DNA of 44,725 nt from Bacteroidetes bacterium HGW-Bacteroidetes-7 (GCA_002842465.1 PHDA01000022.1:43885-88609); one strand, 5' to 3'; numbered from the stretch's first letter, positions 27,261-36,710 are shown. Numbers and translations are program-made. The notes: a model not told the origin generated them from the sequence alone.

Positions 27261-27277
27261 CTATGTGAAGTACATAG
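27261..27277. promoter_or_regulatory. Short inverted repeat before the AraC-type gene
   Basis: CTATGTGAAGTACATAG (6-bp arms, 5-base centre) lies 40 bases before the regulator's ATG in the AT-rich 226-base divergent gap with manC. It could be an operator; the evidence is symmetry and place only. Confidence 0.3.
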
Positions 27278-27316
27278 CTTACGAATTTCTACTTTTAAGT
27301 TAATACACTTTCCTAT

Positions 27317-28153
27317 ATGGAAGCTTCAAACAAGACCAGTTCATTATTGATTCCCGGGAAAAAGGGATTTTGTTACGGAACATTTTCCAAGGGAAACTCA
27401 ATAAAAATAGGGTGTAAGTACGGTGATATGATTGTATTTATACTTTCCGGAAGGGTCAGGATAATGGCTGATATTTACAAGGAGTATTACTTTAACCAAA
27501 ACACATTTTTCATACTAAAACAGGACGATTACAAATTTGAGGCTTTATCTGAAGTAAGCGTCCTGAGAGTTTGCCTAAGCGATGAATGGGTTGTTTTCTA
27601 TAATAAACTTAAGAATTTAAAAGGACAGAAAAAGGTAAAATTTCTTTACCAATTACCATGGATGGTTACTCTACCGCGCATAGATTCCTTTCTGTTAAAC
27701 ATTAAACAAAAGCTTTCTCATAGTGAATTATCACATCAGGATCAGGATGAACTGCAAATAAATTTAATTTCGTTACTTTCAAAAAATTATTCAAGAGGAG
27801 AGCTCTACAAGTTTCTTGTTGCACTGGATAGAGATGTAACTGATTTCTACAAATTTATATTGGATTCATACAGAAACATGGGGCTTGAAGAGATTATTAC
27901 AGCATCTGGGTTATCAGTGAGCACATTCAACAGAAAGTTCAATAAATTATTCGGAGTCTCTCCTTATCAGTGGATTATTGCAAATAGGGCAGAGGAGATT
28001 CATCGTTGCCTTAAACATACTAAGCTTCCTGTGGCTGAAATAATGAAAAAATACAAGTTTACCGACTATGCACATTTCAATCGTTTTTGCAAGCTTAATT
28101 TGGGTGCGCCTCCAACCGTAATTCGCAAAGGAACCGCCAAGGCGTGGGGGTAA
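27317..28153 (+). CDS. AraC-family transcriptional regulator
   Basis: 278 residues. An N-terminal beta-rich, cupin-like region (KGFCYGTFSKGN, FILSGRVRIMAD) is followed by a helical linker and a C-terminal double helix-turn-helix domain, with GLEEIITASGLSVSTFNRKFNKLFG as the first HTH and PVAEIMKKYKFTDYAHFNRFCK as the second. It would bind DNA as a dimer and respond to a small ligand or surface signal. Lying between manC and ugd, it is a candidate regulator of glycan genes. Targets cannot be deduced. Confidence 0.88.
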   Translation: MEASNKTSSLLIPGKKGFCYGTFSKGNSIKIGCKYGDMIVFILSGRVRIMADIYKEYYFNQNTFFILKQDDYKFEALSEVSVLRVCLSDEWVVFYNKLKNLKGQKKVKFLYQLPWMVTLPRIDSFLLNIKQKLSHSELSHQDQDELQINLISLLSKNYSRGELYKFLVALDRDVTDFYKFILDSYRNMGLEEIITASGLSVSTFNRKFNKLFGVSPYQWIIANRAEEIHRCLKHTKLPVAEIMKKYKFTDYAHFNRFCKLNLGAPPTVIRKGTAKAWG

Positions 28154-28178
28154 ATGAATTGATTGGAGTAGTTTGTTA

Positions 28179-29666
28179 TCAGCGGCCGATTTGATAAGTT
28201 TTGAACCCGATATTCCTTAGCATAGAGTGATTCAACAAATTTCTTCCATCAAATAAGAATGACGGTTTTGTCATATTATCGTAAACCCTTTGCCAATCAT
28301 ATTCTGTAAACTCATCCCATTCGGTGATAACTGCAACTGCATGAGCATTTTCCATCGCAGAATAAGGCTCTTTATGAACATATACAGTACCTATTCCGGG
28401 GCAGTTGCACTTAAAAATGCCTACTAAATTGCTGCCTTCGCATGCCCCTGCATTTAATTGTTCATTTGTCACTTCTCCTCTGCCACAAACAAATGTCCCT
28501 CCGGAAACAGTTTTGAGATCGCTGAATATCTGTTCGGGTTTTACTTTAGGGTCGTAAATATGAATTTCGGCCTGATCTTGAAGCAACTCCCACGCAACAT
28601 AAATAGCCGCGCTCTCTCTTGTGTCGTTTGTCTCCTTTTTAAAAGCCCAACCAAGAAATGCTATTTTCTTGTCTGACACGGTGTTAAATAATGTATTTAT
28701 TATGTTTTGTGCAAAACGTCTCTTCTGATAATCATTAATTTTTAGAACCTGCTCCCAGTAATCGGCTACCTCTTGAAGGCCCAAAGTTCTGCTTATATAT
28801 ACTAAATTCAAAATGTCCTTCTGGAAACAAGAACCTCCGAACCCTACCGATGCCTTTAGAAACTTTGATCCAATTCTGCTGTCCATTCCAATGGCACGCG
28901 ATACCTCCTCCACATCAGCTCCTGTTTTCTCACATAGTGCCGACATTGCATTAATTGATGAGATTCTCTGAGCAAGAAAGGCGTTTGCGGTTAATTTGGA
29001 AAGTTCGCTGCTCCAGACGTTTGTGCGGATAATTCTTTCCTGTGGCACCCATCTGGCGTAAATAGATGCAAGTGACTCAATTGCAGCTGCTCCCTCTTTA
29101 CTCTCTTCGCCTCCGATAAGAACTCTGTCGGGGTTGAGTAGGTCTTTGATTGCAGTGCCTTCGGCAAGAAACTCGGGATTTGAAAGAATCTGAAATTTTA
29201 CTTTACTTCCTGTATTGTCCAGGATATTCTTAAGAGTCTGTGCAGTACGAACCGGTATTGTAGATTTTTCCACTACAATTTTATCATCTTTGGCAACATC
29301 TGCTATTTGTCTGGCACACAATTCTATGTATTTAAGGTCGGCTGCCATTCCTTTTCCCTGACCGTATGTTTTGGTAGGAGTGTTAACAGATATGAATATC
29401 ATCTGAGCCTCGTTGATTGCTGATTCGATATCTGTTGAAAAGAAGAGATTTTTCCCCCTTACTTCTGACACAATATCCTTAAGACCAACTTCGTAAATTG
29501 GCAGATTATCAAGATCTTGACCGTTCCATCTGGCAATTTTCTCTTTGTTGATATCAACAATTGTAACCTTGATATCCGGGCATTTTTGTGCAATAACTGT
29601 CATCGTAGGTCCACCTACGTAGCCGGCTCCAATGCAGCAAATGTTCTTGATATTTTTAGGAATCAT
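28179..29666 (-). CDS. ugd: UDP-glucose 6-dehydrogenase, long form
   Basis: 495 residues. Oxidises UDP-glucose to UDP-glucuronate with two NAD+. N-terminal Rossmann fold ([12 protein letters not shown]), the EKSTIPVRT block, catalytic [10 protein letters not shown] with C280, and a C-terminal UDP-binding domain ([22 protein letters not shown]). It resembles the animal-type enzyme in sequence more than the short bacterial type. Between about residues 385 and 435 it has an unusual segment with C394, C409, C420 and C422. It converges on the AraC-type gene with a 25-base gap. Provides uronic acid for a capsule or O-antigen. Confidence 0.93.
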   Translation of the reverse strand: MIPKNIKNICCIGAGYVGGPTMTVIAQKCPDIKVTIVDINKEKIARWNGQDLDNLPIYEVGLKDIVSEVRGKNLFFSTDIESAINEAQMIFISVNTPTKTYGQGKGMAADLKYIELCARQIADVAKDDKIVVEKSTIPVRTAQTLKNILDNTGSKVKFQILSNPEFLAEGTAIKDLLNPDRVLIGGEESKEGAAAIESLASIYARWVPQERIIRTNVWSSELSKLTANAFLAQRISSINAMSALCEKTGADVEEVSRAIGMDSRIGSKFLKASVGFGGSCFQKDILNLVYISRTLGLQEVADYWEQVLKINDYQKRRFAQNIINTLFNTVSDKKIAFLGWAFKKETNDTRESAAIYVAWELLQDQAEIHIYDPKVKPEQIFSDLKTVSGGTFVCGRGEVTNEQLNAGACEGSNLVGIFKCNCPGIGTVYVHKEPYSAMENAHAVAVITEWDEFTEYDWQRVYDNMTKPSFLFDGRNLLNHSMLRNIGFKTYQIGR

Positions 29667-29766
29667 ATCTTGTTGTATTATAGTGTGTTTGTAGTGTTTT
29701 GCGATTTTGTGTGTTGATTCAATGCGTATTTAAAGTGTGAATTTACGAAGAAATTTGGACAAGGGG

Positions 29767-29782
29767 AAAAACTGGCGCGGAG
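29767..29782. repeat. Remnant arm of the 135-bp palindromic element
   Basis: AAAAACTGGCGCGGAG matches the right arm of the full copies. It directly abuts the TAA stop (29785-29787, minus strand) of the ATP-cone nuclease gene. The rest of an element is not recognisable to the left. Confidence 0.55.
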
Positions 29783-29784
29783 AT

Positions 29785-30621
29785 TTACCCGGCAAGTGCT
29801 TTGAGTTCGTCCATGACCTTACGGTATTTCACATTTCCAAGGCTGAGCGAATCCAAAACGGACGGATCTTTGAGAATCTGGCGGCAGATTACAATACCTT
29901 TCTCCATAAGCGCTTGTTTCTGTACATAAGTAAGATTCGAAAGAGAGGTTACAGGAAAAATTCTTTCACGGTCAATTATGTCCTTGAGGCTGTTACCTAT
30001 CGGAAAATCCCAACTCATCAGAAACAAACCGCTGCACTTACCGTATGCCTCTGCATCAGAGGTAAAACGGGTATTTGTAACAACTCCTCCCGAAAAGGTA
30101 AAATTTTCAAACCCCGAAGCTGTCTTTCTCTTCGCAATAATATCATCTACTCTTGAGCGGATATAGAGTGGCACCTGAACATTGGCATTTTTTCCGGTAC
30201 TCTGATAGTATTTACACTCTATGAAACGTTGGTGATTACCCTTGGTGGCTATAACATCAACCTCATGTGTAACACAATGTCCATCAAGAATTTCAGAAAC
30301 TTTAACGTCATATCCAAGCGAACGATAAATTTCACCTACAAAATGTTCAAAAGGGTGCCCCGTTGGACCAAGCTCCATCATTGCCGTTTTGAGCTTATAT
30401 CTCGCGGCGTTGGATGTGGTCATCTTTCTTAGCATCGAAAAGGCTCGCGCATAAATCTGATTGCTTGGAATTACATCCTGCCCTGAAATCCAAACCTCTA
30501 TCTCCCTTACAATCTGATCAATAATAACATCTTCTGCCCCTGAACGAACCAAAGATTCCCTAAATTTTGATGAGGAGAAGGGCACAAGCTCCCCGGATGC
30601 CTTTTGAATTAAAGTTTTCAT
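29785..30621 (-). CDS. ATP-cone domain fused to Mrr-like restriction endonuclease
   Basis: 278 residues. Residues 1-90 form an ATP-cone (MKTLIQKASGELVPFSSSKF... SGAED... IEVWI), the nucleotide-sensing domain best known from ribonucleotide reductases and NrdR. Residues 90-210 have a PD-(D/E)xK nuclease core: E120, D122 (HEVDVIA) and E135-C-K137 (FIECKYY). The C-terminal 60 residues are helical. The combination suggests a DNA-acting nuclease gated by ATP or dATP. No methylase or specificity gene is near, so it is not an ordinary restriction system. Remnants of the 135-bp palindromic element flank it on both sides. Function unproven. Confidence 0.83.
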   Translation of the reverse strand: MKTLIQKASGELVPFSSSKFRESLVRSGAEDVIIDQIVREIEVWISGQDVIPSNQIYARAFSMLRKMTTSNAARYKLKTAMMELGPTGHPFEHFVGEIYRSLGYDVKVSEILDGHCVTHEVDVIATKGNHQRFIECKYYQSTGKNANVQVPLYIRSRVDDIIAKRKTASGFENFTFSGGVVTNTRFTSDAEAYGKCSGLFLMSWDFPIGNSLKDIIDRERIFPVTSLSNLTYVQKQALMEKGIVICRQILKDPSVLDSLSLGNVKYRKVMDELKALAG

Positions 30622-30693
30622 TTATTGAAATGTTGTTACCGAGATGTTGTTTTAGCAATTTTTAAATTAAGCATAGGCATGTTTGCAATAGTT

Positions 30694-30728
30694 ACATTAT
30701 TAAATAGTTATTGCAAACTGGCGCGGAG
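30694..30728. repeat. Diverged right end of the 135-bp palindromic element
   Basis: From 30694 the sequence follows the right third of copy 1 (ACAT, AAATAGTT, AACTGGCGCGGAG) with several changes and small gaps. The left part would fall at the start of the nuclease gene and is not recognisable. A local hairpin TTTGCAATA...TATTGCAAA lies at 30682-30717. Confidence 0.6.
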
Positions 30729-30747
30729 AAATTAACACGTAAATGTA

Positions 30748-30776
30748 CAAAAAAATGCCGGCTAAAGAGCCGGCAC
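30748..30776 (-). terminator. Rho-independent terminator of the thioredoxin-like gene
   Basis: On the minus strand TGCCGGCT-CTTT-AGCCGGCA (30756-30775) is followed by seven T. It lies 53 bases past the stop codon of the thioredoxin-like gene at 30829. Confidence 0.88.
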
Positions 30777-30828
30777 CAATTATCATACTGTTTTTAGTCA
30801 CATTAATTTTTCACGTTGAATTCTCACT

Positions 30829-31443
30829 TTACTTCTTAACCTTTATCGTGCAACCAATGGCAACGGTTGTCTTAACCTCGACCTCCTTACCCGCTAAAAG
30901 TGCATCTACGGCAGCCTCTACATACTTATTGGAGACGTCATTAGCATTTTTATAATTATCGTCAATTGTTCCTATGTACTTGACAATATGCTTGTTGTTC
31001 TCTTTCTTTAGTACAAATACATGAGGAGTTTTTGTGGCTCCGTATTGAGGATAAATTTTTTGACCATCATCAAATAGATATGGATAAGGGAAATTTTTCT
31101 CCTTTGCGCGCACCTGCATCAGTTCGAAGCTATCTTCCGGCTGAGCAGCAGGATCGTTAGGGTTTATTGCAATTACCGGATAGCCCAGCTTTGCGTACTT
31201 TTTCGAAAGCGCGATTTTTCTATCTTCGTAAGCCTTTGAATATGGGCAGTGGTTGCATGTGAAGATCACGATAAAGCCCTTGGCATCTTTGAAATCTGCC
31301 ATCGAAACCATTTTGTTGTCAACATTTTTCAGTTTAAAGTCAGTTGCCTCGTCACCGATTTTGTAACCTCCCTGTGCACTTAAAGTACCTAAGGAGAAAA
31401 GAGTTATGAATAATAACCCGGCTATTTTAGAGATTGTTTTCAT
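30829..31443 (-). CDS. Exported AhpC/thioredoxin-fold protein
   Basis: 204 residues. Signal peptide (cleavage after LSAQ, residue 24), then a peroxiredoxin/thioredoxin fold (YKIGDEATDFKLKNVDNK) with a CxxC at C63-NH-C66 followed by PYSKAYE. This is the widespread envelope 'thioredoxin family protein' type with TCNHCP. Expected in the periplasm as a thiol reductase or peroxidase; the redox partner is not known. It is 201 bases downstream of a TlpA-like gene on the same strand and has its own terminator. Confidence 0.88.
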   Translation of the reverse strand: MKTISKIAGLLFITLFSLGTLSAQGGYKIGDEATDFKLKNVDNKMVSMADFKDAKGFIVIFTCNHCPYSKAYEDRKIALSKKYAKLGYPVIAINPNDPAAQPEDSFELMQVRAKEKNFPYPYLFDDGQKIYPQYGATKTPHVFVLKKENNKHIVKYIGTIDDNYKNANDVSNKYVEAAVDALLAGKEVEVKTTVAIGCTIKVKK

Positions 31444-31536
31444 TTGCTATTTATTTGGATTTGTATTATTGTTTTTTAGTTTTTTTAATTATTCTGTTGA
31501 TGATTTTGAATTCAAAAAATTGCTGATTTACATTTA

Positions 31537-31575
31537 CTGTTTACGGTTTCAGTTTATAGATTCAGTTTACGGTTT
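31537..31575. repeat. 13-bp tandem repeat between two thioredoxin-fold genes
   Basis: Three contiguous 13-base units CTGTTTACGGTTT, CAGTTTATAGATT and CAGTTTACGGTTT, 69 bases past the stop codon of the TlpA-like gene. The rest of the gap 31444-31644 is AT-rich with no gene. Confidence 0.7.
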
Positions 31576-31644
31576 CTGATCATACTTCATGTTTACACTT
31601 TTGGATTATACTATTTGTTTAAGTATTCTAATCACTCTTGCTTC

Positions 31645-32253
31645 TTACAAATGTTTTGAAATTCGCTCCTCAAGCTCCTCTTTGGTGAGTGCTCTGGCGT
31701 CAAAGCTGAGCGTTTTACCGTTTTTGATTACAAGCGTTGCCGGTATTGAGCCGGACCAATCTTTGTTGACGGCCGGAATCCATTCATTCATTTTTTTGAT
31801 ATCATCAAGAAGGTAGAGGTCCGCATCAAGTTTCATTCTTCTGGCAAAATTTTTAACAGCCGTTTCCAGATTATCCGAATCGTCCAATGAAACGAGTATC
31901 ATCTTAAACTTTTCGTTTGATTTGTACTTCTGATTCATCTCCATGAAGTGCGGAAGTTCCTGTACGCAGGGGCCACACCAGGTTGCCCAGAAGTTAACAA
32001 CGTAAAGAACGTCGTCATTATTGATGTATGCCGGTTTAAGTTGTTCGAAGTTTACCAGCTTAATGTTGATGTCTTCTGAGAAGTTCTCATTGTTTGTGCT
32101 TTCTGCTTTTCCTTGGTTGAACTCAGCATTAGTGCTACCCATACTGTGTTCCGACTCTTCAGAACCGGAGCCGGAGTTTTTGCACGAAGACAGTGAAAGC
32201 AAAATTATTGATATTGAAACAGGTATTGCAAGGAGTGTAATTATTGACCTCAT
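31645..32253 (-). CDS. TlpA/ResA-like thioredoxin lipoprotein
   Basis: 202 residues. SPII signal ending SLSSC (C24), a Ser/Gly/Glu-rich linker to about residue 60, then a TlpA-like domain with NFWATWCGPC (C93, C96) and a cis-Pro region SIPATLVIKNGK. Membrane-anchored thiol-disulfide reductase facing the periplasm; family members keep cytochrome c or other envelope thiols reduced. It is divergent from the phosphoesterase-propeller gene, with a full palindromic element in the 325-base gap. Confidence 0.92.
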   Translation of the reverse strand: MRSIITLLAIPVSISIILLSLSSCKNSGSGSEESEHSMGSTNAEFNQGKAESTNNENFSEDINIKLVNFEQLKPAYINNDDVLYVVNFWATWCGPCVQELPHFMEMNQKYKSNEKFKMILVSLDDSDNLETAVKNFARRMKLDADLYLLDDIKKMNEWIPAVNKDWSGSIPATLVIKNGKTLSFDARALTKEELEERISKHL

Positions 32254-32342
32254 TTATTCAAGTATTTAGATTATAAACAACTAAAGAGTGAAAAAGTTCG
32301 ACCTGCCTTCGACCCAACTTGCGTAGCTAGCTACAAAAATTT

Positions 32343-32477
32343 CTCCGCGCCAGTTTTGGATATATTGTTGAATATGAAGGTGTTCTAAAATAGACTTCAG
32401 TCAAAAAGCGTTAAATATAAAAAAGTCTCATTTGCAAAATGCTTAATAACAAACAGTTGAACAAAACTGGCGCGGAG
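32343..32477. repeat. 135-bp palindromic element, copy 3
   Basis: Exactly 135 bp from CTCCGCGCC to GGCGCGGAG, flanked by AAATTT and AAATTTT. The inner stem AGACTT/AAGTCT is kept although the flanking bases differ from copies 1 and 2; the left 38 bases are close to copy 5. It is the only copy in a divergent gap; the rest of 32254-32578 is non-coding with no other signal that I can name. Confidence 0.9.
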
Positions 32478-32578
32478 AAATTTTGCCAAAACGAAAAATT
32501 GGTGACTACGAAAATTTTAATACCTTTATTTTAATTGAAAAATTGAGTTTAAAGTGAATCATAAATTGAAACGAGAAT

Positions 32579-35152
32579 ATGAAACGAATAAATAAATTTA
32601 GAACGCTCCTGCATTTTGCACTGGTGGCGTTGATGATGATGCCTGCAGTGGTAATGACGGCAGAAGCAATCAGGGGCAGGGTAGTGGATGAGAAGGGTAT
32701 TGGTATTGAGGGGGTTGTGGTTTCGGAGGGGTTTAATGTGGCCAAGAGTGGCAGGATGGGTGAGTTTATTTTGGAGCGGAGCCCAAGGGCGAAATTTGTA
32801 TATATTTCTACTCCAAGTGGGTATGAGCATATTGGTCCGTTTTACTTCAAGCTCGAACAGGCAAATAAAAGCCAAAACCACAGCAACAGCAAAGAAACCC
32901 ATGTGCATACCAGTAGCGGCAATGGAGTACATGTGGAAATCATTTTTCCGCTCAGGAAAACTGAAAACGAATCAAACCTCTTCATACATATGGGAGATAC
33001 CGAGGAGTCGGTGTACAGAGATTGGATGGACATTTTGAAGGAGAACATTGCCAACAATGATTATGCATTTGTGCTTTTTAATGGAGATATATGCTACGAG
33101 CCGGGGTTGAGGCTTCATGCCGAGCATTTTACGACTCAAAAGCTTGGTGTGCGGGTTGTTTATTCGGTTGGTAACCATGATCTTGTTGACGGAGCGTATG
33201 GGGAGGAGTTGTTTGAGCAACTTTACGGGCCTGTTTGGTATTCGTTTAACGTTGGCGGGGTTCACTTTGTTGTGACGCCTGTGTTGACCGGCGACAGAAA
33301 GCCAAGCTACAATGCTGATGATTTGTACAACTGGATGAGGAAAGACCTTGAGTCGATTCCCGAAGGAACACCCGTTGTGATGTTCAACCACCATCTTCTT
33401 GGCTTTGAACAGAAATTTAAATTTAAGACAGAAAATCAGGAGTTTGACCTCGGTAAATACAACCTCAAAGGGTACCTCCACGCACATTATCACACAAACC
33501 TCTATCACAAGACAGACAGAGGCGTGGCGGTAATGGCCACGATGCCACCAAACAAAGGGGGAAAAGATCACAGCCCCTCTTCTTTCAGGGTTGTTGAGTT
33601 TGATACACTTGGAAACCTGGCTACACACCTCAAATACTCCCCGCTCAGGAAACATATTGCGGCCAATGCGTATCTGTCGGCCGGCGGTGACGTGTGCAAT
33701 GTAGTTGCGGCAATTTATGATACACCATCTGAAGTTGTTGAGGCAACCATGATGATAGCCGGGGCAGAGTACCAACTTACGCAGAAGAGCAACTGGAGCT
33801 GGAGCACAAATTTTGAACCCTCATCTGAAGCCAAAAACATCATGCGGCCGGCCGAACGACTCAACCTCAACCTCCTCAACCCGGTCGTAATCGAAAGCAA
33901 AGCAATCCGCCACAATGAGCAACCAAAACTCAAGGTGAAATTTTCTGACGGCAGCACCGTGATTACAATCGTAAACATTCTTGAAGGAGCTCAGTCAGCC
34001 GAAATCAAAACTAGTGAAGGCACCTCTACCGAAAAAGAGTTTGTAACAGAATCTAAAAAACAGGTTGCAGAAATTTCTGACGCCAAAAACTCACCAAAAA
34101 TTGGATGGGTGAAAAATCTTGGCGGAAACATATTCATGACCTCGCCGCTGATAACCGAAAACCTTGTGATTTCGGCCACAACTGACGACAATATGGCTCT
34201 GGACGCAGCAATCTGTGCGCTGGACAGGGCTACCGGAGAGGTTGCCTGGAAGTTTAACACCCACAACTCTGTAAAAAACAACCTCCACATATATAACGGA
34301 GTCGTTTTTGCTGCCGATGTAGAGGGCTTTGTCTATGCTTTAGACGCACAAAGCGGAGAGGTTAAGTGGGAAAAACCTCTGAGACAAAATATTATACAAT
34401 ATCCTTATACTCAGGGAGTAGTGGTAAGCAGAGGAGTTGTTTATGCCGGTCAAGGCTACTATCTTACGGCTCTTGATGCTGCGAGTGGGGAGGTTTTGTG
34501 GGTGAACACCCATTGGCGTGGAGATGTTGGCACAGTTGCAAATCCGATAGTTGACGAGGCCAACAATGTTCTATTGACCGCAGCCTACTGGACAGGCCGC
34601 TTTGCACATGATGCAACAACTGGCAAATTGATCTGGGAGAAGAGGGACGGAGATACCCGTTATGCCGACAATTCGCCGGTACTCTTTGACGGAAAATTTT
34701 TCTACGCCTCGCCAGGTTTCATTACCGAGGTAGATCCTTTAAGTGGTGAGGAGCTTATGAAGCTTAAGATCGATTACCGAATCAACAGCAACTCAAGGCC
34801 TCTGGTTACCGAAAAGTACTACATCACAGGCACAACCGACAAAGGGGTTGTTGCTTTTGACCGCACTAACGGCTACAAAGAGGTTTGGAACTTCAAGACA
34901 AACCCCGCTTTGCTTTACACAGCGCCCTACACCAAAGATTTCCAAATGACCGTAGATGGAGGCGTCGCCCTTAAAGGCAACAACCTCTACTTTGGCGCCA
35001 ATGACGGATACATCTATTGCGTAGACGTGCGCAACGGCCGCTTCATCTGGCGAATCAACGCCGGCTCACCCATCCTGGGCAACCTCCTAATTGACCAAGA
35101 CACCCTCTACGTAGCAGACTTCGCCGGCAATTTGTGGGCAGTGAAAATTTAA
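32579..35152 (+). CDS. Calcineurin-like phosphoesterase fused to PQQ-type beta-propeller
   Basis: 857 residues. Signal peptide (1-30), a carboxypeptidase-regulatory/MetallophosN-like domain (IRGRVVDEKGIGIEGVVVSEG), then a metallophosphoesterase with D140, GD at 169-170, GNHD (198-201), NHH (270-272) and HAHYH (301-305). A beta domain follows, and residues about 490-857 form a PQQ/BamB-type propeller of repeated blocks such as YALDAQSGEVKWEKPL. The exported protein probably hydrolyses phosphate esters while the propeller binds a partner or ligand. No PQQ-enzyme catalytic residues are evident, so I call the propeller structural. The substrate is unknown. Confidence 0.88.
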   Translation: MKRINKFRTLLHFALVALMMMPAVVMTAEAIRGRVVDEKGIGIEGVVVSEGFNVAKSGRMGEFILERSPRAKFVYISTPSGYEHIGPFYFKLEQANKSQNHSNSKETHVHTSSGNGVHVEIIFPLRKTENESNLFIHMGDTEESVYRDWMDILKENIANNDYAFVLFNGDICYEPGLRLHAEHFTTQKLGVRVVYSVGNHDLVDGAYGEELFEQLYGPVWYSFNVGGVHFVVTPVLTGDRKPSYNADDLYNWMRKDLESIPEGTPVVMFNHHLLGFEQKFKFKTENQEFDLGKYNLKGYLHAHYHTNLYHKTDRGVAVMATMPPNKGGKDHSPSSFRVVEFDTLGNLATHLKYSPLRKHIAANAYLSAGGDVCNVVAAIYDTPSEVVEATMMIAGAEYQLTQKSNWSWSTNFEPSSEAKNIMRPAERLNLNLLNPVVIESKAIRHNEQPKLKVKFSDGSTVITIVNILEGAQSAEIKTSEGTSTEKEFVTESKKQVAEISDAKNSPKIGWVKNLGGNIFMTSPLITENLVISATTDDNMALDAAICALDRATGEVAWKFNTHNSVKNNLHIYNGVVFAADVEGFVYALDAQSGEVKWEKPLRQNIIQYPYTQGVVVSRGVVYAGQGYYLTALDAASGEVLWVNTHWRGDVGTVANPIVDEANNVLLTAAYWTGRFAHDATTGKLIWEKRDGDTRYADNSPVLFDGKFFYASPGFITEVDPLSGEELMKLKIDYRINSNSRPLVTEKYYITGTTDKGVVAFDRTNGYKEVWNFKTNPALLYTAPYTKDFQMTVDGGVALKGNNLYFGANDGYIYCVDVRNGRFIWRINAGSPILGNLLIDQDTLYVADFAGNLWAVKI

Positions 35153-35180
35153 GACGAGAAATTTGCAGCGGTAGCGTTTT

Positions 35181-36578
35181 CTAGTACCGGTAGTGGTCGG
35201 GTTTGAATGGGCCGTCGGGTGAGACGCCGATGTATTGGGCCTGGTCGGGGGTGAGGCGGGTGAGTTTGACGCCTATCTGGTCGAGGTGCAGGCGTGCGAC
35301 CTCTTCGTCCAGATGTTTAGGAAGGCGGTAAACTCCCAATTCGTAATTGTTTTTCCAGAGTTCTATCTGTGCAATCACCTGATTTGTAAATGAGTTGCTC
35401 ATCACGAATGACGGGTGACCAGTCGCACAACCGAGGTTAACAAGACGGCCCTGGGCAAGCAGAATTATTGAATGACCATCGGGATAGGTGTACATATCTA
35501 CCTGCGGTTTGATGTTGGTCCTCTTTATACCCGGCCACTTCTCAAGCTGAGCAACCTGAATCTCGTCATCAAAGTGGCCAATGTTGCACACAATAGATTG
35601 GTCCTTCATAGCGGCCATATGTTTAGCGGTAATAATGTCGCGATTTCCGGTAGCGGTCACAAAAATATTCGCCTCCTTAACAGCCTCGTCCATGGTCACA
35701 ACCTCGAAACCCTCCATAGCCGCCTGAAGCGCACAAATCGGATCAATCTCGGTAATCAATACCCTGGCACCATAACTGTGCATCGAACGGGCACAACCCT
35801 TGCCAACATCACCGTAACCGGCCACAACTATCACCTTGCCCGCAATCATTACGTCAGTCGCACGCTTAATGCCATCAGCAAGCGATTCGCGACATCCGTA
35901 CAGGTTGTCGAACTTCGATTTTGTAACCGAGTCGTTAACGTTAAATGCCGGGAAGAGGAGTTTGCCCTGCTCCAACATCTGGTAGAGGCGGTGAACGCCT
36001 GTTGTAGTCTCCTCCGAAACCCCTTTTACAGACGAGGCCGCCTTTTGCCAGCGACCCTTATCTGCGGCGAGGATCTTCTTAAGAATCTTATTAAGCTCCT
36101 GCTCGTCCTGAGTATCGGCATGAGCATCCAGTACTGCAGGATTGGTCTCCGCCTCAAAGCCTCTGTGTAACATAATAGTAGCATCGCCGCCGTCATCAAC
36201 AATTAACGTCGGACCCATGCCGGCGCCAAAGTCAAGAGCCCTCTCGGTGCACCACCAATACTCCTCCAGAGTCTCCCCCTTCCAGGCGAAAACGGGCACT
36301 CCGGCAGCAGCAATAGCCGCAGCAGCGTGATCCTGAGTTGAATATATGTTGCAACTGCACCAACGAACCTCGGCACCCAACTCCTTAAGAGTCTCAATGA
36401 GCACAGCGGTCTGAATGGTCATATGCAGAGATCCCATCACGCGGGCGCCGGCCAACGGCTTAGAAGCGCCATACTTTTTGCGCAGAGACATCAGCCCCGG
36501 CATCTCTTTTTCGGCAATCCCAATCTCTTTTCTACCGAATTCCGCCAACGTTATGTCGGCCACTTTGTAGTCTTTCAT
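35181..36578 (-). CDS. ahcY: Adenosylhomocysteinase
   Basis: 465 residues. Hydrolyses S-adenosylhomocysteine to adenosine and homocysteine, NAD-dependent, removing the product inhibitor of methyltransferases. Conserved blocks: [38 protein letters not shown], the NAD loop [10 protein letters not shown], and the C-terminal PDHYRY. It completes the methyl cycle with metH and metF upstream on the same strand. Element copy 4, lacking its left arm, fills the gap before its start, so its promoter is probably within or next to that element. It converges with the phosphoesterase gene 28 bases away. Confidence 0.97.
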   Translation of the reverse strand: MKDYKVADITLAEFGRKEIGIAEKEMPGLMSLRKKYGASKPLAGARVMGSLHMTIQTAVLIETLKELGAEVRWCSCNIYSTQDHAAAAIAAAGVPVFAWKGETLEEYWWCTERALDFGAGMGPTLIVDDGGDATIMLHRGFEAETNPAVLDAHADTQDEQELNKILKKILAADKGRWQKAASSVKGVSEETTTGVHRLYQMLEQGKLLFPAFNVNDSVTKSKFDNLYGCRESLADGIKRATDVMIAGKVIVVAGYGDVGKGCARSMHSYGARVLITEIDPICALQAAMEGFEVVTMDEAVKEANIFVTATGNRDIITAKHMAAMKDQSIVCNIGHFDDEIQVAQLEKWPGIKRTNIKPQVDMYTYPDGHSIILLAQGRLVNLGCATGHPSFVMSNSFTNQVIAQIELWKNNYELGVYRLPKHLDEEVARLHLDQIGVKLTRLTPDQAQYIGVSPDGPFKPDHYRY

Positions 36579-36596
36579 TTTATATGAGTTTTTGTG

Positions 36597-36709
36597 TTGT
36601 TGATTTTGAGTGCTTTCAAAAATAGACTTTTGTCAAAAATGTTTTTTTTGGAGAAAGTCTGATTTGTATGTTGTTGAATTATAAGTTGTTGTCCAAAAGT
36701 GGCGCGGAG
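36597..36709. repeat. 135-bp palindromic element, copy 4, left arm missing
   Basis: The 113 bases align without gaps to the last 113 bases of copy 5, and the right arm (CCAAAAGTGGCGCGGAG) ends one base before the metF stop codon. The 22 bases that should be the left arm (36575-36596) are different and contain the ahcY start codon. On the minus strand the element includes TATTTTTG, which matches the -7 consensus. Confidence 0.85.
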
Positions 36710-36710
36710 A

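Noticed and set aside
27317-28153. Regulator of the rfb operon
   Set aside because: The AraC-type gene is about 20 kb from rfb; only its place between manC and ugd hints at glycan control, so no target was assigned.
29785-30621. A restriction-modification system
   Set aside because: Only the nuclease-type gene is present, fused to an ATP-cone; no methyltransferase or specificity subunit is near.
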